NCBI GenBank assembly: GCA_009838645.1
Contig: VXRC01000017.1
Span: 57,543-121,542, forward strand
Length of the DNA stretch: 64,000 nt
Source of the DNA: Gemmatimonadota bacterium
Lineage (GTDB): Bacteria; JAAXHH01
Direction of reading: 5' to 3'
Below the pieces are notes generated by a model that searched no databases, had not been told where the DNA came from, and worked only from the letters and a program-made list of their open reading frames with translations. The translations under genes and the position numbers were made by a program. Shown piece after piece: positions 53,703 through 63,053 of this stretch; within the stretch, counting starts at the first letter, position 1, and each line of letters starts with the position of its first letter.

Positions 53703-54218
53703 TCACTCGCCCACGGAAACGGTGCCCTTGCGCGTCAGCACCACGGCGCCCACGATGGCGATCAACAGGAGCACGGCCGCGATCTCCACGGGCAGCAGGT
53801 ATTTCGTGAACAACAACGTTCCGATCTGTTCCACCTCGCCGAATCCGGCTCCGCCGCCATCCGCCGGAGGGGTCGTTCCGCCGCCCGCATAGGACATGAT
53901 CATGGCCGCCACCGGCAGGAACAGCAGCGCGGCCAGGATGACGGCCAGCGGTTTCTGAATCCGGAATACCCCGCCCTCCTCGCGGCTCAGGTTCAGCAGC
54001 ATGATGACGAAGAGGAAGAGGACCATGATGGCGCCGGCATACACGACGATCTGTATGATCGCGACGAACTGGGCGTCCAGCATCAGGTACAGGCCGGCGA
54101 TGGATATCATGACCATGATGAGCAGCAGAACGCAGTAGATCGGGTTGCGCTGCAGGATCATGGCCACGCTGCTCGCGACGGCTACGATGGCGAAAAAGAG
54201 GAAGAAGTAGATTTCCAT
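53703..54218 (-). CDS. nuoJ: NADH-quinone oxidoreductase subunit J
   Basis: 171 residues, five helices: YFFLFFAIVAVASSVAMILQRNPIYCVLLLI, AQFVAIIQIVVYAGAIMVLFLFVIMLLNL. Start at ATG 54218 (MEIYFFLFF); a longer open frame upstream has no homology. A Gly-rich loop (GGGTTPPADGGGAGFG) precedes the last helix. Confidence 0.95.
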   Translation of the reverse strand: MEIYFFLFFAIVAVASSVAMILQRNPIYCVLLLIMVMISIAGLYLMLDAQFVAIIQIVVYAGAIMVLFLFVIMLLNLSREEGGVFRIQKPLAVILAALLFLPVAAMIMSYAGGGTTPPADGGGAGFGEVEQIGTLLFTKYLLPVEIAAVLLLIAIVGAVVLTRKGTVSVGE

Positions 54219-54258
54219 GGAATCTCGTCGGGTCCGTCCGTCCGGTTCTCCCGGCCGC

Positions 54259-54828
54259 TCAATGACCGCCCGGGCCGCCCGGGTCGGGAAGCTGATCTCC
54301 CCTGGGGCGCGTGAAGGCCTCCCGGCTCTTTCGAAGGACCTGGCCCAGCGTGCCCTCCTGGTCTTTGGTTTCATCGTAATTCTTCAGCAGGCGTTCCCGG
54401 TCCCAGATCATCTCTTCCCGCGACGTGGCCACGAGTTCGATGTCGTCCGTCATGTCGATGGCGTCTTCGGGACAGGCCTCCACGCACATGCCGCAGAAAA
54501 TGCACCGGAGCATGTCGATCTGGAACGTACGGGGGATCTTTTCCCGGTCGTTCCATTCCGTCTCCATGCCTTCGATAGTGATACAGTCGGCGGGACAGGC
54601 CACGGCGCACATCTCGCAGGCCACGCACTTGATCCGGTCCTGCTCGTCCTTGTTGAGCCGGTGGGCGCCGCGGTATCCGGGCGGCAGGATCTTCTGCACC
54701 TCCGGGTACTGCATGGTGACCTTCTTCTTGAAGAGGTGCGCGAGGGTCAGGAGCATGCCCTTGATCACCGCGGGAAGGTACAGCCGCTCCGCCAGGGTCA
54801 TCTTGCGCGCTTCAACGATGATTGCCAT
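54259..54828 (-). CDS. nuoI: NADH-quinone oxidoreductase subunit I
   Basis: 189 residues carrying two [4Fe-4S] clusters (N6a/N6b): CVACEMCAVACP and CIFCGMCVEACP. Starts MAIIVEARKMTLAERLYLPAVIKGM, as in many homologues. The polar C-terminal 45 residues extend slightly beyond the core. Confidence 0.97.
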   Translation of the reverse strand: MAIIVEARKMTLAERLYLPAVIKGMLLTLAHLFKKKVTMQYPEVQKILPPGYRGAHRLNKDEQDRIKCVACEMCAVACPADCITIEGMETEWNDREKIPRTFQIDMLRCIFCGMCVEACPEDAIDMTDDIELVATSREEMIWDRERLLKNYDETKDQEGTLGQVLRKSREAFTRPRGDQLPDPGGPGGH

Positions 54829-54844
54829 GGATCACACTCCCGTG

Positions 54845-55903
54845 TCAGACCAGCATCCAGATTCCGGTGACGACGACGTTCAACAGGGCCAGCGGCAGCA
54901 GCACCTTCCATCCGATCGCCATCAGTTGGTCGTACCGGAACCGGGGCAGCGACCATCTCACCCAGATATAGACGAAGAGGAAGAAACCCGTCTTGAGCAG
55001 GAACCCGGCCACCTGGTACAGGGTTACCAGTCCCGGGCCGACCTGTTCCTCGAAGGGCATGTGCCATCCGCCGAAGAAGAGGGTCGCCATCAGGGCGGAG
55101 GCCGCGACCATGCTGGCGTATTCCGAAATCATGAACATGGAAAAACGCATGCTGCTGTATTCCGTGTGGTAGCCGCCGACGAGTTCCTGCTCGCATTCGA
55201 CCAAGTCGAAGGGCAGGCGGTTGTTTTCGGCGAATGCCGCGATGACGAAGATGACGAAGGCCAGCGGCTGGCGGAAGATGAACCAGTCGAGGAACCCGTC
55301 CTGCGCCGCGACAATCTTGCTCATCTGCAGCGATCCCGTGAGCATGAGGATGCCGACGATGGAAAGGCCCAGCGACAGTTCGTAGCTGATCATCTGCGCC
55401 GACGACCGGATCCCGCCCAGCAGGGTGAACTTGTTGTTGGCGCTCCATCCGCCCAGGGCGATTCCGTACACCGCGATGGAGGTCATGCCCAGGATGTACA
55501 GGATGCCGACGTTCAGATCGATGATCTGCAACGTGGTCGTCGTCTCCTGGATCTGCAGTCCGAAGAGGGTGAAGGCGGGGATGGTCACTTCGCCGCCCAC
55601 GGGGATCACGGCGAAGATCAGCAGGGCCGGCACGAGGATCAGGGCCGGCGCGATGGCGAAGAGCTTCCGGTCGGCGCTTGCCGGGATGAACTCTTCCTTC
55701 CACATGAACTTGATGCCGTCGGCCAGCGGCTGCAGCAGGCCCATGGGACCGACGCGGTTGGGACCGAGCCGGTCCTGGATCAGGGCGCTTATCCGGCGTT
55801 CCATGAAGGTGAGATAGGCAACGGTGGTGAACACCACCCCCAGCAGGATGCCGATTTTGACCAGGGCGATGGCGCCTTCCAGGATCATGGGATCCACGAC
55901 CAA
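54845..55903 (-). CDS. nuoH: NADH-quinone oxidoreductase subunit H
   Basis: 352 residues, about eight helices, forms the quinone chamber with NuoB and NuoD. Motifs: ERRISALIQDRLGPNRVGPMGLLQPLADGIKFMWKEEF, GWSANNKFTLLGGIRSSAQMISYELSLGLS, FAENNRLPFDLVECEQELVGGYHTEYSSMRF. Confidence 0.97.
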   Translation of the reverse strand: MVVDPMILEGAIALVKIGILLGVVFTTVAYLTFMERRISALIQDRLGPNRVGPMGLLQPLADGIKFMWKEEFIPASADRKLFAIAPALILVPALLIFAVIPVGGEVTIPAFTLFGLQIQETTTTLQIIDLNVGILYILGMTSIAVYGIALGGWSANNKFTLLGGIRSSAQMISYELSLGLSIVGILMLTGSLQMSKIVAAQDGFLDWFIFRQPLAFVIFVIAAFAENNRLPFDLVECEQELVGGYHTEYSSMRFSMFMISEYASMVAASALMATLFFGGWHMPFEEQVGPGLVTLYQVAGFLLKTGFFLFVYIWVRWSLPRFRYDQLMAIGWKVLLPLALLNVVVTGIWMLV

Positions 55904-55907
55904 TCCA

Positions 55908-57518
55908 CTAACCTCCCGCGGCCTCGGACGGCCCTTCGCCGCCCGTCATGGCGCCCTGATCGCCGATCAGGTCATAGGTGAGTCCCACGTATCCATCCAC
56001 GTTACCGGCGATTTCCTCCAGGACACCGGCGGGGTCCGTCCCGCCCAGGTCGACGCCCATGCGCTGTCCCACGTACCGGAGAATCGCGCCGTCCTCCCGC
56101 GCTCCGCCGGGTGGAGGGAAGGCGGGGCTCAGCCGCTGCACGCGGCCCTGCCCATTGGTCATGGTTCCGTTCTTCTCGAAGGGAATCGCTCCGGGGAATA
56201 CCACGTCGGCCAGTTCGGCGAGGTCGGAACGATGCACGTCGTGCACCACCAGGAATTCGAGCTTGCGGAAGGCGTCGGTCTCTTCAGGAGAAAGGGTACG
56301 GCCGATGTCGCCGCCCAGTATGTAGAGCCCCCGGATCGAGCCGTCACCGATTCCCCGCAGGATATCATCCAGCGAGCCGGCGCCGAGCATGTCGCGGGCG
56401 CCCCGGGTATTGGGGGCCTTGTCCGCGTCAATGTGGAATCCGCTTTTCGACGTCCACGCTTCTCCGTCGGGCTTGCGGTCGAGGCCGGTTCGCGGCGATC
56501 CGAAGGCCTCCGCGCCCAGTTTGTGCAGCAGGTAGTTCTCCTCGTTGGTCGCCATGGACGATCCGACCATCCCCATGGCGGAATCCCCCTCACCGTCCAG
56601 GACGGCCCGGATGCCGCGGACGGCCGCGTCCATGGCATCGGGCCAGGTGGCCTGCACGAGTTCGCCGTCCACCCGCTTCAGCGGCGCCGTCAGCCGGTCC
56701 GCGTCCTGCCAGCCATGGTAGCAGAACCGGCCTTCGTCGCACATCCAGTACCCGTTTACCGCCTCGTTGTGCCGAGGTTTCGTCCGGTAGATCTTCTGGT
56801 GCATGACTTCCAGCGTGGTGTTGCACCCCGTGGCGCATCCCGGGCAGACGGTGTCCACCTTGTCGTAATGCCAGATGCGGGGCTTGTAGAGAAAGTCTTT
56901 GGTGACCAGGGCGCCCACGGGACAGATGTCCGCCACATTCGCCGACATCTTGTTGTCTAGGGGAACGTCTTCGAAGGTCGCGATCTCGGACTTGCTGCCC
57001 ATCTGGACGACGCCGAGTTCCGACGTACCCGTGATCTCGTCGCAGAAGCGGGTGCAGCGCTGGCACAGTATGCAGCGCGTCGTGTACAGCGTGATGTGCG
57101 TCCCGAGGTCCTTTTTCGGCGGCACGCGCTTGGTCTCGACGAACCGGCTGTGGCCCCGGCCGTGGTCGAAGGAATGGTCCTGCAGCTTGCACTCCCCGGC
57201 CTGGTCGCACCAGGGACAGTCCAGGGGGTGGTTGATGAGCAGGAACTCCATGATCCCCTTGCGGTTGTCCAGCACCGCCGGGGAATTGAACCGGAAGTTC
57301 ATCCCGTCCTTGATCCGTATCGTGCAAGAGGTGACGATGCCGAACTGCCCGGGCCGGATCTCCATCTCGGTCAGGCACATCCGGCAGTTGCCGTCCGGCG
57401 CCAGGCCGGGGTGATAGCAGAAATGGGGGATGTCGATGCCCAGGTCCGCCGCCGCGTCGATCAGGTTGCGGCCTTCTTCCACGGTGTATTGCTTTTCGTC
57501 TATGGTAATGGTTGCCAT
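55908..57518 (-). CDS. nuoG: NADH-quinone oxidoreductase subunit G, short form with N7 cluster
   Basis: 536 residues, shorter than the 680-900 of E. coli or Thermus NuoG. N-terminal ferredoxin domain with [2Fe-2S] N1b (CYHPGLAPDGNCRMC), HxxxC and CxxC ligands for N5 (HPLDCPWCDQAGEC), N4 (CILCQRCTRFC... CPVG), and then CX2CX3CX27C (CPGCATGC ... WMC), the N7 pattern. The molybdopterin-like domain is truncated in its C-terminal half. ATG 57518 (MATITIDEKQYTV) is chosen over an upstream one inside nuoF. Confidence 0.95.
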   Translation of the reverse strand: MATITIDEKQYTVEEGRNLIDAAADLGIDIPHFCYHPGLAPDGNCRMCLTEMEIRPGQFGIVTSCTIRIKDGMNFRFNSPAVLDNRKGIMEFLLINHPLDCPWCDQAGECKLQDHSFDHGRGHSRFVETKRVPPKKDLGTHITLYTTRCILCQRCTRFCDEITGTSELGVVQMGSKSEIATFEDVPLDNKMSANVADICPVGALVTKDFLYKPRIWHYDKVDTVCPGCATGCNTTLEVMHQKIYRTKPRHNEAVNGYWMCDEGRFCYHGWQDADRLTAPLKRVDGELVQATWPDAMDAAVRGIRAVLDGEGDSAMGMVGSSMATNEENYLLHKLGAEAFGSPRTGLDRKPDGEAWTSKSGFHIDADKAPNTRGARDMLGAGSLDDILRGIGDGSIRGLYILGGDIGRTLSPEETDAFRKLEFLVVHDVHRSDLAELADVVFPGAIPFEKNGTMTNGQGRVQRLSPAFPPPGGAREDGAILRYVGQRMGVDLGGTDPAGVLEEIAGNVDGYVGLTYDLIGDQGAMTGGEGPSEAAGG

Positions 57519-57525
57519 GATTCGC

Positions 57526-58902
57526 TCATCCGGCGGCATCGGCTTCGTCGGTCTTCAGCCGAAAATTGCCGGGCACGGGGGGAATGTGTTCATACTGGTC
57601 GGGCCGCAGGTAGGATTCCTCCAGGGGCAGGACGACCAGTTCCTTCCGTTCGATGCAGGCCCTGAATTCGGGCCAGTACTTGACGAGAATGGTGCGCACG
57701 GGCCAGACGCCCGGTGCCTGGCCGAAGACGCAGACGGTGTGGCCGTGGATCTGCTTGCAGATGTCGAGCAGCAGGTCCAGGTCCTCGTCCCTGCCCTGGC
57801 CGTTGCGGATACGCCGCAGGATGTCGTTCATCCAGGGCACCCCTTCGCGGCAGGGCGTGCACTGGCCGCAGGACTCGTGGGCGGCGAAGGAGGACGCGTT
57901 CAGCAGGGCGTCCAACATGCTGGTCGTCTCGTCCATCACGATGATCCCGCCGGTACCGCCCATGGACCCCAGCTTGCCCAGGGCGCCGAAGCCCATGGGC
58001 GTGTCGATCTCTTCCGGCGTCAGGATCGGCGCCGAGATGCCGCCCGGAATGACGCCTTTCAGCCGGTTGCCGTCCCGGATGCCGCCGGCCGCGTCGTAGA
58101 TCAGCTCCCGCAGCGTGATATCGGAATCGTACTCGTAGATGCCGGGTTTCTTCACGTGGCCGCAAAGGCCGAACAACCGCGGACCGGTCGTATCCTCCTC
58201 CGAGCCGATGGTCTTGTAGGCTTCCGCGCCCATGTCTACGATGGTCGTGATCTGGGCCATGGTCTCCACGTTGTTGACGATCGTGGGCTGGCCCCAGAGC
58301 CCGATGGCAGCGGGGAAATAGGGCGGCTTCAGCCGGGGGTAGGGCCGGTTGCCCTCGAGGGATTCGATCAGGCCCGTCTCTTCTCCGCAGATGTAGGCCC
58401 CCGCGCCCGGATGGACGTACAACTCGAGGTCGTAGCCCGTGCCCAGGATATCGGCACCGAGGTAGCCGTGTTTCCGGGCGTCCTCGAGGGCGGCTTCCAT
58501 CTGGTCGATGATCTGGAAGAACTCGCCCCGGATATAGATGTAGCCCAGGTTGATCCCCAGGGCGTAGCTGGTGATGATCATGCCTTCGATGATCTGGTGG
58601 GGCTTCGACTCCAGCAGGAGCCGGTCCTTGAAGCTGCCCGGTTCGCTTTCGTCGGCGTTGGCGCACAGGTACCGGGGAAACCGGTCGGCGCAGAGGTTCC
58701 ACTTCATGCCCGTCGAGAACCCGGCCCCGCCGCGGCCCTTTATCCCCGAGGCGTTGATCTCCTCGATCAGCTCGGCCTGGCTCATGGACTTCAGCGCCTT
58801 CCGTACTGCGCCGTAACCGCCGCCGGCCAGGTAGGCGCCGATGTCGCCGGGATCGGTTTCCGCAGGGAGGGGTGCCGTCAGGATTTCGATCGGTACGGCC
58901 AT
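57526..58902 (-). CDS. nuoF: NADH-quinone oxidoreductase subunit F
   Basis: 458 residues, FMN/NADH-binding subunit. Motifs: GIKGRGGAGFSTGMKW, CNADESEPGSFKDR (family), GAYICGEETGLIESLEGN, NNVETMAQ, and cluster N3 ligands ESCGQCTPCREG with a fourth Cys in HTVCVFG. C-terminus continues about 30 residues beyond the cluster. Confidence 0.97.
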   Translation of the reverse strand: MAVPIEILTAPLPAETDPGDIGAYLAGGGYGAVRKALKSMSQAELIEEINASGIKGRGGAGFSTGMKWNLCADRFPRYLCANADESEPGSFKDRLLLESKPHQIIEGMIITSYALGINLGYIYIRGEFFQIIDQMEAALEDARKHGYLGADILGTGYDLELYVHPGAGAYICGEETGLIESLEGNRPYPRLKPPYFPAAIGLWGQPTIVNNVETMAQITTIVDMGAEAYKTIGSEEDTTGPRLFGLCGHVKKPGIYEYDSDITLRELIYDAAGGIRDGNRLKGVIPGGISAPILTPEEIDTPMGFGALGKLGSMGGTGGIIVMDETTSMLDALLNASSFAAHESCGQCTPCREGVPWMNDILRRIRNGQGRDEDLDLLLDICKQIHGHTVCVFGQAPGVWPVRTILVKYWPEFRACIERKELVVLPLEESYLRPDQYEHIPPVPGNFRLKTDEADAAG

Positions 58903-58910
58903 TACCTTAA

Positions 58911-58936
58911 CCTTTATCGAGTTCCTTTATCGAGTT
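58911..58936 (-). repeat. 13-bp tandem duplication across the nuoE stop codon
   Basis: Plus-strand cctttatcgagtt at 58911-58923 and 58924-58936, identical. The nuoE TAA falls in the second copy, read in a shifted frame; the duplication also doubles the AAAGG before nuoF. Confidence 0.95.
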
Positions 58937-59411
58937 CCGCGAGGATTTCGTCGACCTTCTCGGTAGAAACGTGGGTGTGCAATCGCCGGTTGACCAGGAG
59001 CACGGGGCCCCGGTCGCAGGCCGCGAGGCATTCCGATTTCCTCAGCGTGAACCGGCCGTCCTCCGTGGTCTCACCCAGCCCGATGCCGAGTTTTTTCGAG
59101 AGGTGATCGAAAACGCTCCCGCAGCCGGTCAGCGCACAGGGCAGTGTATGGCATACCGCCAGCACGTGCTCGCCCACGGGTTCCTTGTTGAACATGGGAT
59201 AGAACGTTGCGATCTCCGCGACCTTGACGGGCGAACAGCCGATCAGACCGGCCACGCAGGCCATGGCCTCGGGCGAGACGTACCCCCATTCTTCCTGCGC
59301 GAGGTGAAGGAGCGGCACGACGGCCGACTTCCTGTATTCCGCAGGATAGCGGTCAAGGATCTTTGCCGCGCGCTCCCGCGCCGCGTCCGTGAATTCGAGC
59401 GGTGTCGCCAT
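58914..59411 (-). CDS. nuoE: NADH-quinone oxidoreductase subunit E
   Basis: 165 residues, [2Fe-2S] N1a subunit: Cys ligands in CHTLPC (CX4C) and ECLAACD (CX3C), preceded by WGYVSPEAMACVAGLIGCSPVKVAEIATFYPMF. Its end, ELDKGTR, is created by a 13-bp duplication; without it the frame would end ELDKG. Confidence 0.96.
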   Translation of the reverse strand: MATPLEFTDAARERAAKILDRYPAEYRKSAVVPLLHLAQEEWGYVSPEAMACVAGLIGCSPVKVAEIATFYPMFNKEPVGEHVLAVCHTLPCALTGCGSVFDHLSKKLGIGLGETTEDGRFTLRKSECLAACDRGPVLLVNRRLHTHVSTEKVDEILAELDKGTR

Positions 59412-59412
59412 T

Positions 59413-60675
59413 CTAGCGGTCCAGTTCTCCGGCGATGACGTTCAGGCTGCCCAGTATCGCCACCACGTCCGATAGCATATGCCCCCTGATCAACATGGGG
59501 AACATGGAAAAGTTTACGAACGACGGCGGACGTACGCGGATCCGGTATGGTTCCCGGCTGCCGTCGCTGACGATGAAGAACCCGAGTTCTCCGTTCGGCG
59601 CTTCGGTGGCGGCGTACACCTCGCCTACCGGCGGCGTCGGCCCGTGTCCTTCCATGGTCATCTTGAAATGATAGATCAGCGACTCCATGGATTCGTACAC
59701 TTCCGATTTCTCGGGCAGCACCGCGTGCTCCTCGTCGGCGTTCACGGGTCCGGAAGGCAGGTCCTCCACGGACTGTCGAACGATCTTCGCGCTCTGCCTG
59801 ATCTCCTCCATCCGCACGAGATAGCGGTCGTACACGTCCCCGTTGCGGCCGATGGGGATGTCGAAATCGTAGGCTTCGTACCCGAGGTACGGCTCGTTCT
59901 TCCGAATGTCCCAGTCTACGCCGGAAGCCCTGAGCACCGGCCCCGTGGCGCCCCAGGCCACGGCGTCTTCCGCCGAGAGGACGCCCACGCCTTCAGTCCG
60001 GTCGCGCCATATACGATTGTGGGTCAGAAGCCGGTCGATTTCAGAGGTGGCCCGCAGGGTCTCTTCCACGGACTCCCGGGCCATTTCCGCGAAGTTCTCC
60101 GGCACGTCGCGCAGGAGCCCGCCCACGCGCGTGTAGCTGGTGGTCAGTCGTGTGCCGCAAACTGCCTCGAACAGATCGTACAGCACCTCCCTGGCCCGGA
60201 ACCCGTACAGGAAGGCGGTGAAGGCCCCGATATCGAGGGCGGCCGTGCCTACGCAAAGCAGGTGGTCGGCAAGACGGGAGAGTTCGGCCAGGGCGACCCG
60301 GATCTCACGGCACCGCGGCGTGATTTCGATGTCCATCAGCTTCTCGACCGCGTGGGTGTAGCCGATGTTGTTGCACAGGGGCGACAGGTAGTTCATCCGG
60401 TCGGTCAGCGTGACGAACTGGTTGTAGCTCCGGTACTCGCCCAGTTTTTCGAATCCGGTGTGCAGGTAGCCGAGATGGGGTGTGGCGCCCGCGACCATTT
60501 CTCCGTCCAGTTCCAGTACCATGTGCAGCGTCCCGTGGGTCGCCGGGTGCTGGGGACCGAAATTGAGTATCATGTGCTCGGACGGCATGTCGGGCGTACG
60601 CTCGAAAGACACCCGTTCGTTGCGGATTTCCTCGAGGTCCGTCTCTGCGAGCTTGTCGATCGGTGTGGTATTCAC
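59413..60675 (-). CDS. nuoD: NADH-quinone oxidoreductase subunit D
   Basis: 420 residues, 49-kDa subunit lining the quinone site: [58 protein letters not shown] and C-terminal [36 protein letters not shown]. NuoC and NuoD are separate here rather than fused. Confidence 0.97.
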   Translation of the reverse strand: MNTTPIDKLAETDLEEIRNERVSFERTPDMPSEHMILNFGPQHPATHGTLHMVLELDGEMVAGATPHLGYLHTGFEKLGEYRSYNQFVTLTDRMNYLSPLCNNIGYTHAVEKLMDIEITPRCREIRVALAELSRLADHLLCVGTAALDIGAFTAFLYGFRAREVLYDLFEAVCGTRLTTSYTRVGGLLRDVPENFAEMARESVEETLRATSEIDRLLTHNRIWRDRTEGVGVLSAEDAVAWGATGPVLRASGVDWDIRKNEPYLGYEAYDFDIPIGRNGDVYDRYLVRMEEIRQSAKIVRQSVEDLPSGPVNADEEHAVLPEKSEVYESMESLIYHFKMTMEGHGPTPPVGEVYAATEAPNGELGFFIVSDGSREPYRIRVRPPSFVNFSMFPMLIRGHMLSDVVAILGSLNVIAGELDR

Positions 60676-60820
60676 TGTGCGTGATTCCGGTGAACTGGTT
60701 GGTTCGGTAGCCCGGTCCGTCCGGCCAATCCGTCCGGTAAGGGAGGGATGGGCGGTCCAGGCGGTCCAGGCGGTCCAGGCGGTCCAGGCGGTCCGGCAAT
60801 GCCGGTGTTCACAATAGTTG
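60676..60820 (-). other. Spacer between nuoC and nuoD
   Basis: 145-base gap, unusually long for this operon, largely made of the 9-bp repeat at 60751-60794. No ORF is credible. Confidence 0.7.
60751..60794 (-). repeat. 9-bp tandem repeat (4.9 copies) between nuoC and nuoD
   Basis: Plus-strand ggcggtcca repeated four times plus 8 bases of a fifth, perfect. Similar in composition to the murF repeat (17258-17284). Confidence 0.95.
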
Positions 60821-61369
60821 CTAGAAAACGAAGTTGTCCCGTTCCCCCTTGCCGTGCAGGGGATAGTCCTTTCTCAAGGGATAGGAACCGAAATCATCGG
60901 GCATCAGGATCCGGCGCAGGTCGGGATGGCCTTCGAAGACGATCCCGTACATGTCGTACACTTCCCGTTCCAGCCAGTTGGCGCCCGGCCAGACGGACAC
61001 CACCGAACCGATCCGGGGGTCCGCTTCCGGAACGGGTACACTGACGCTGAAACGGCGGTTGTGTTTGTAGGAATACAGCTGGTACACCACGGCGAACCGG
61101 ATTTCCTCGTCCAGCCGCAGGCGGTCCACGGCGGTCACATCGACGAGATAGCCGAAGGACAGTTTCGGATCGTCTCTAAGGAAGGTCATGAACGGGAGGA
61201 GCGCATCCCGCTCCGCGATGACGCTTTCGCAACCCACCGCGTTGCCGGTGCTGACCGACGCGTCGCCGAAACGGGCCCGGATGCGCGTCGTGACGGGGCC
61301 CGGTTCAGATTCAGGCCCGCCAACGTCTTCGGTCTCGCGATCCTCCTGGTTTTCCATTGCTGACCCCAT
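60821..61369 (-). CDS. nuoC: NADH-quinone oxidoreductase subunit C
   Basis: 182 residues, 30-kDa subunit: [76 protein letters not shown]. Its ATG directly follows the pyrE stop (TAA then ATG), so the gene is translationally linked to pyrE; an ATG 12 bases further is possible. The N-terminal 25 residues are acidic and unconserved. Confidence 0.96.
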   Translation of the reverse strand: MGSAMENQEDRETEDVGGPESEPGPVTTRIRARFGDASVSTGNAVGCESVIAERDALLPFMTFLRDDPKLSFGYLVDVTAVDRLRLDEEIRFAVVYQLYSYKHNRRFSVSVPVPEADPRIGSVVSVWPGANWLEREVYDMYGIVFEGHPDLRRILMPDDFGSYPLRKDYPLHGKGERDNFVF

Positions 61370-62011
61370 TTACTCGAACCCCATCTTGCCGCCCCAGCCG
61401 CGCGGATCCGACTGCCAGTCCAGGGCGATCTCCCGGTCGTCGTCCGAAAGCTCGCCCCGCTCGCTCATGACGTCCAGCACGGTCACGAAGTCCGCCATGC
61501 TCCATTTCGGCAGGTCGGCTTTTCCGAATCCCTCGGTGGCGGCGGGCAGGCCGTATTCGAATATGGTGACCACGCCGATCACGTCCACGTCGAACTTGAT
61601 GACGTCTTCGACGGCCTTCAGGACGCCTCCCCCCGTGGTGACCAGATCCTCGGTAAACAGCACCTTCTGGCCGGCGGTCAGGGTGCCCTCGACCCGGTGT
61701 TCCTTGCCGTATCCCTTCTGGCCCGACCGCGCATAGACCATCGGCAGGTCCAGCCGGTTGGAAACCCATGCGGCGAAGGGAATGGCGGCCGTCGCCGTGC
61801 CCGCGATGACGTCCGGGGCAGCGTCCAGGGTGTCGATGATCTCGAGAAACGTATCGATGATCACCTTGCGCTCTTCCAGGCAGGATATGATCAGCCTGTT
61901 GTCGCAATATATCGGGGAGATGATACCGGAACTGTAATGGTAGGGTGCTTCAACGTTGATGGTGACGGCTTTGATGTCGAGCAGAAGCTCTGCGATGGTT
62001 TTTCTGTTCAT
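61370..62011 (-). CDS. pyrE: Orotate phosphoribosyltransferase, embedded in the nuo operon
   Basis: Pyrimidine biosynthesis enzyme that converts orotate and PRPP to OMP, 213 residues. PRTase motif VLFTEDLVTTGGGVLKAVE near residue 120, YARSGQKGYGKEHRVEG catalytic loop, HYSSGIISPIYCDNR and GTATAAIPFAAWVSNRLDLP. It lies exactly between nuoB and nuoC: its ATG overlaps the nuoB stop by one base (TGATG) and nuoC starts on the next base after its stop. Fully intact, so not a relic. Confidence 0.95.
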   Translation of the reverse strand: MNRKTIAELLLDIKAVTINVEAPYHYSSGIISPIYCDNRLIISCLEERKVIIDTFLEIIDTLDAAPDVIAGTATAAIPFAAWVSNRLDLPMVYARSGQKGYGKEHRVEGTLTAGQKVLFTEDLVTTGGGVLKAVEDVIKFDVDVIGVVTIFEYGLPAATEGFGKADLPKWSMADFVTVLDVMSERGELSDDDREIALDWQSDPRGWGGKMGFE

Positions 62012-62481
62012 CAGTTCGCTTTAGCCTGGGCTACTTTCTCCTGGATCTTCATCAACGCCTGGATCACGTTTTCGGGCCTGGGCGGACAGCCGGGGATATA
62101 CACGTCCACCGGGATGTACTGGTCCACGCCCTGCACCAGGGTGTAGGTATTGAATACGCCGCCGGAGGAGGCACAGGCCCCCATGGAGATAACCCATTTG
62201 GGCTCCGGCATCTGGTCGTAGATTTTCTTCAGCACGGGCATCATCTTGATGGACACCCGCCCCGAAACGATCAGCAGGTCGGACTGCCGCGGTGAAAACC
62301 GGATGGCTTCGGCCCCGAATCGGGCCAGGTCGAAGCGGGACGCCAGGGTCGCCATGAGCTCGATGGCACAGCACGCGGTGCCGAAGGGCATCGGCCAGAG
62401 CGAGTTCTTCCGGGCCCAGCCCACCATCTCGTCGACCTTGGTGGTCATGACGTTTTCCTGCAGCTGGTCTTCTAATCCCAT
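62011..62481 (-). CDS. nuoB: NADH-quinone oxidoreductase subunit B
   Basis: 156 residues carrying terminal cluster N2: tandem Cys in [11 protein letters not shown], then MGACASSGG and IPGCPPRPE. The ATG at 62481 ([19 protein letters not shown]) matches homologues and overlaps the nuoA end by 10 bases; a shorter start at MTTKVDEM is possible. Confidence 0.96.
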   Translation of the reverse strand: MGLEDQLQENVMTTKVDEMVGWARKNSLWPMPFGTACCAIELMATLASRFDLARFGAEAIRFSPRQSDLLIVSGRVSIKMMPVLKKIYDQMPEPKWVISMGACASSGGVFNTYTLVQGVDQYIPVDVYIPGCPPRPENVIQALMKIQEKVAQAKAN

Positions 62482-62822
62482 TCCAGGGCACCCCGTTTCC
62501 ATTCGTACAGGAATCCGATGACGAGCAGGAGGAAGAACACCCCCATGGCTGCGGCGCCGTATAACTGAAGATCGCCATAAACGACGGCCCATGGGTAGAG
62601 GTAAATGATCTCCACGTCGAAAAGGATGAAAAGAATGGCGATCAGGTAGAACTTGATGGAAAAGTTCTTCCGCGCGGAATCTTTCAGCGGAACGCCGCAT
62701 TCGTAAGAGGCGAGCTTGGAGGCGCTGGTCTTTTTTCTGCCGATGAAAGAGGAAAGGGTAACGATTACGGCCGCGACGATCAGTACGAGGATTACGAGCA
62801 GGATCAGGGGAAGGTATGACAT
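62472..62822 (-). CDS. nuoA: NADH-quinone oxidoreductase subunit A
   Basis: 116 residues, three helices: [61 protein letters not shown] (loop with the Cys that marks subunit A) and the last helix. First gene of the nuo operon. Confidence 0.97.
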   Translation of the reverse strand: MSYLPLILLVILVLIVAAVIVTLSSFIGRKKTSASKLASYECGVPLKDSARKNFSIKFYLIAILFILFDVEIIYLYPWAVVYGDLQLYGAAAMGVFFLLLVIGFLYEWKRGALEWD

Positions 62823-62903
62823 TTAACCGAATAACAGGATGTACAGACAGATCGGTCGACGAAACGCGGCTTCCTGGCACATCTATCCTTGAACTCGCCG
62901 ATC

Positions 62904-62931
62904 AAGATAAACCGCCGGGGGGCGTTGTCAA
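62904..62931 (-). promoter_or_regulatory. Probable promoter of the nuo operon
   Basis: Minus strand: TTGACA (62931-62926), 16-base spacer, TATCTT (62909-62904); about 80 bases before the nuoA ATG. Confidence 0.6.
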
Positions 62932-62951
62932 GGACTAATCGTTTTTATTTA

Positions 62952-62980
62952 TTGATATAAAAAGGCGGGCTCGTTATATG
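62952..62980 (+). promoter_or_regulatory. Probable promoter of mtnP
   Basis: Plus strand: TTGATA (62952-62957), 17-base spacer, TATATG (62975-62980), about 73 bases before the start. Confidence 0.55.
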
Positions 62981-63053
62981 TCTATTCCGGTACGATTTCA
63001 TGCGCATTCCAAGGACTAAAATCGACTTCTCAAACCAGCGGGAGCGTTGCAGT

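Larger units (their letters stand above)
62823..63053. other. Divergent intergenic region nuoA / mtnP
   Basis: 231 bases separating the two divergent starts, AT-rich in its middle. It holds both promoters listed below, whose -35 regions lie about 20 bases apart, so they could influence one another. Confidence 0.65.
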
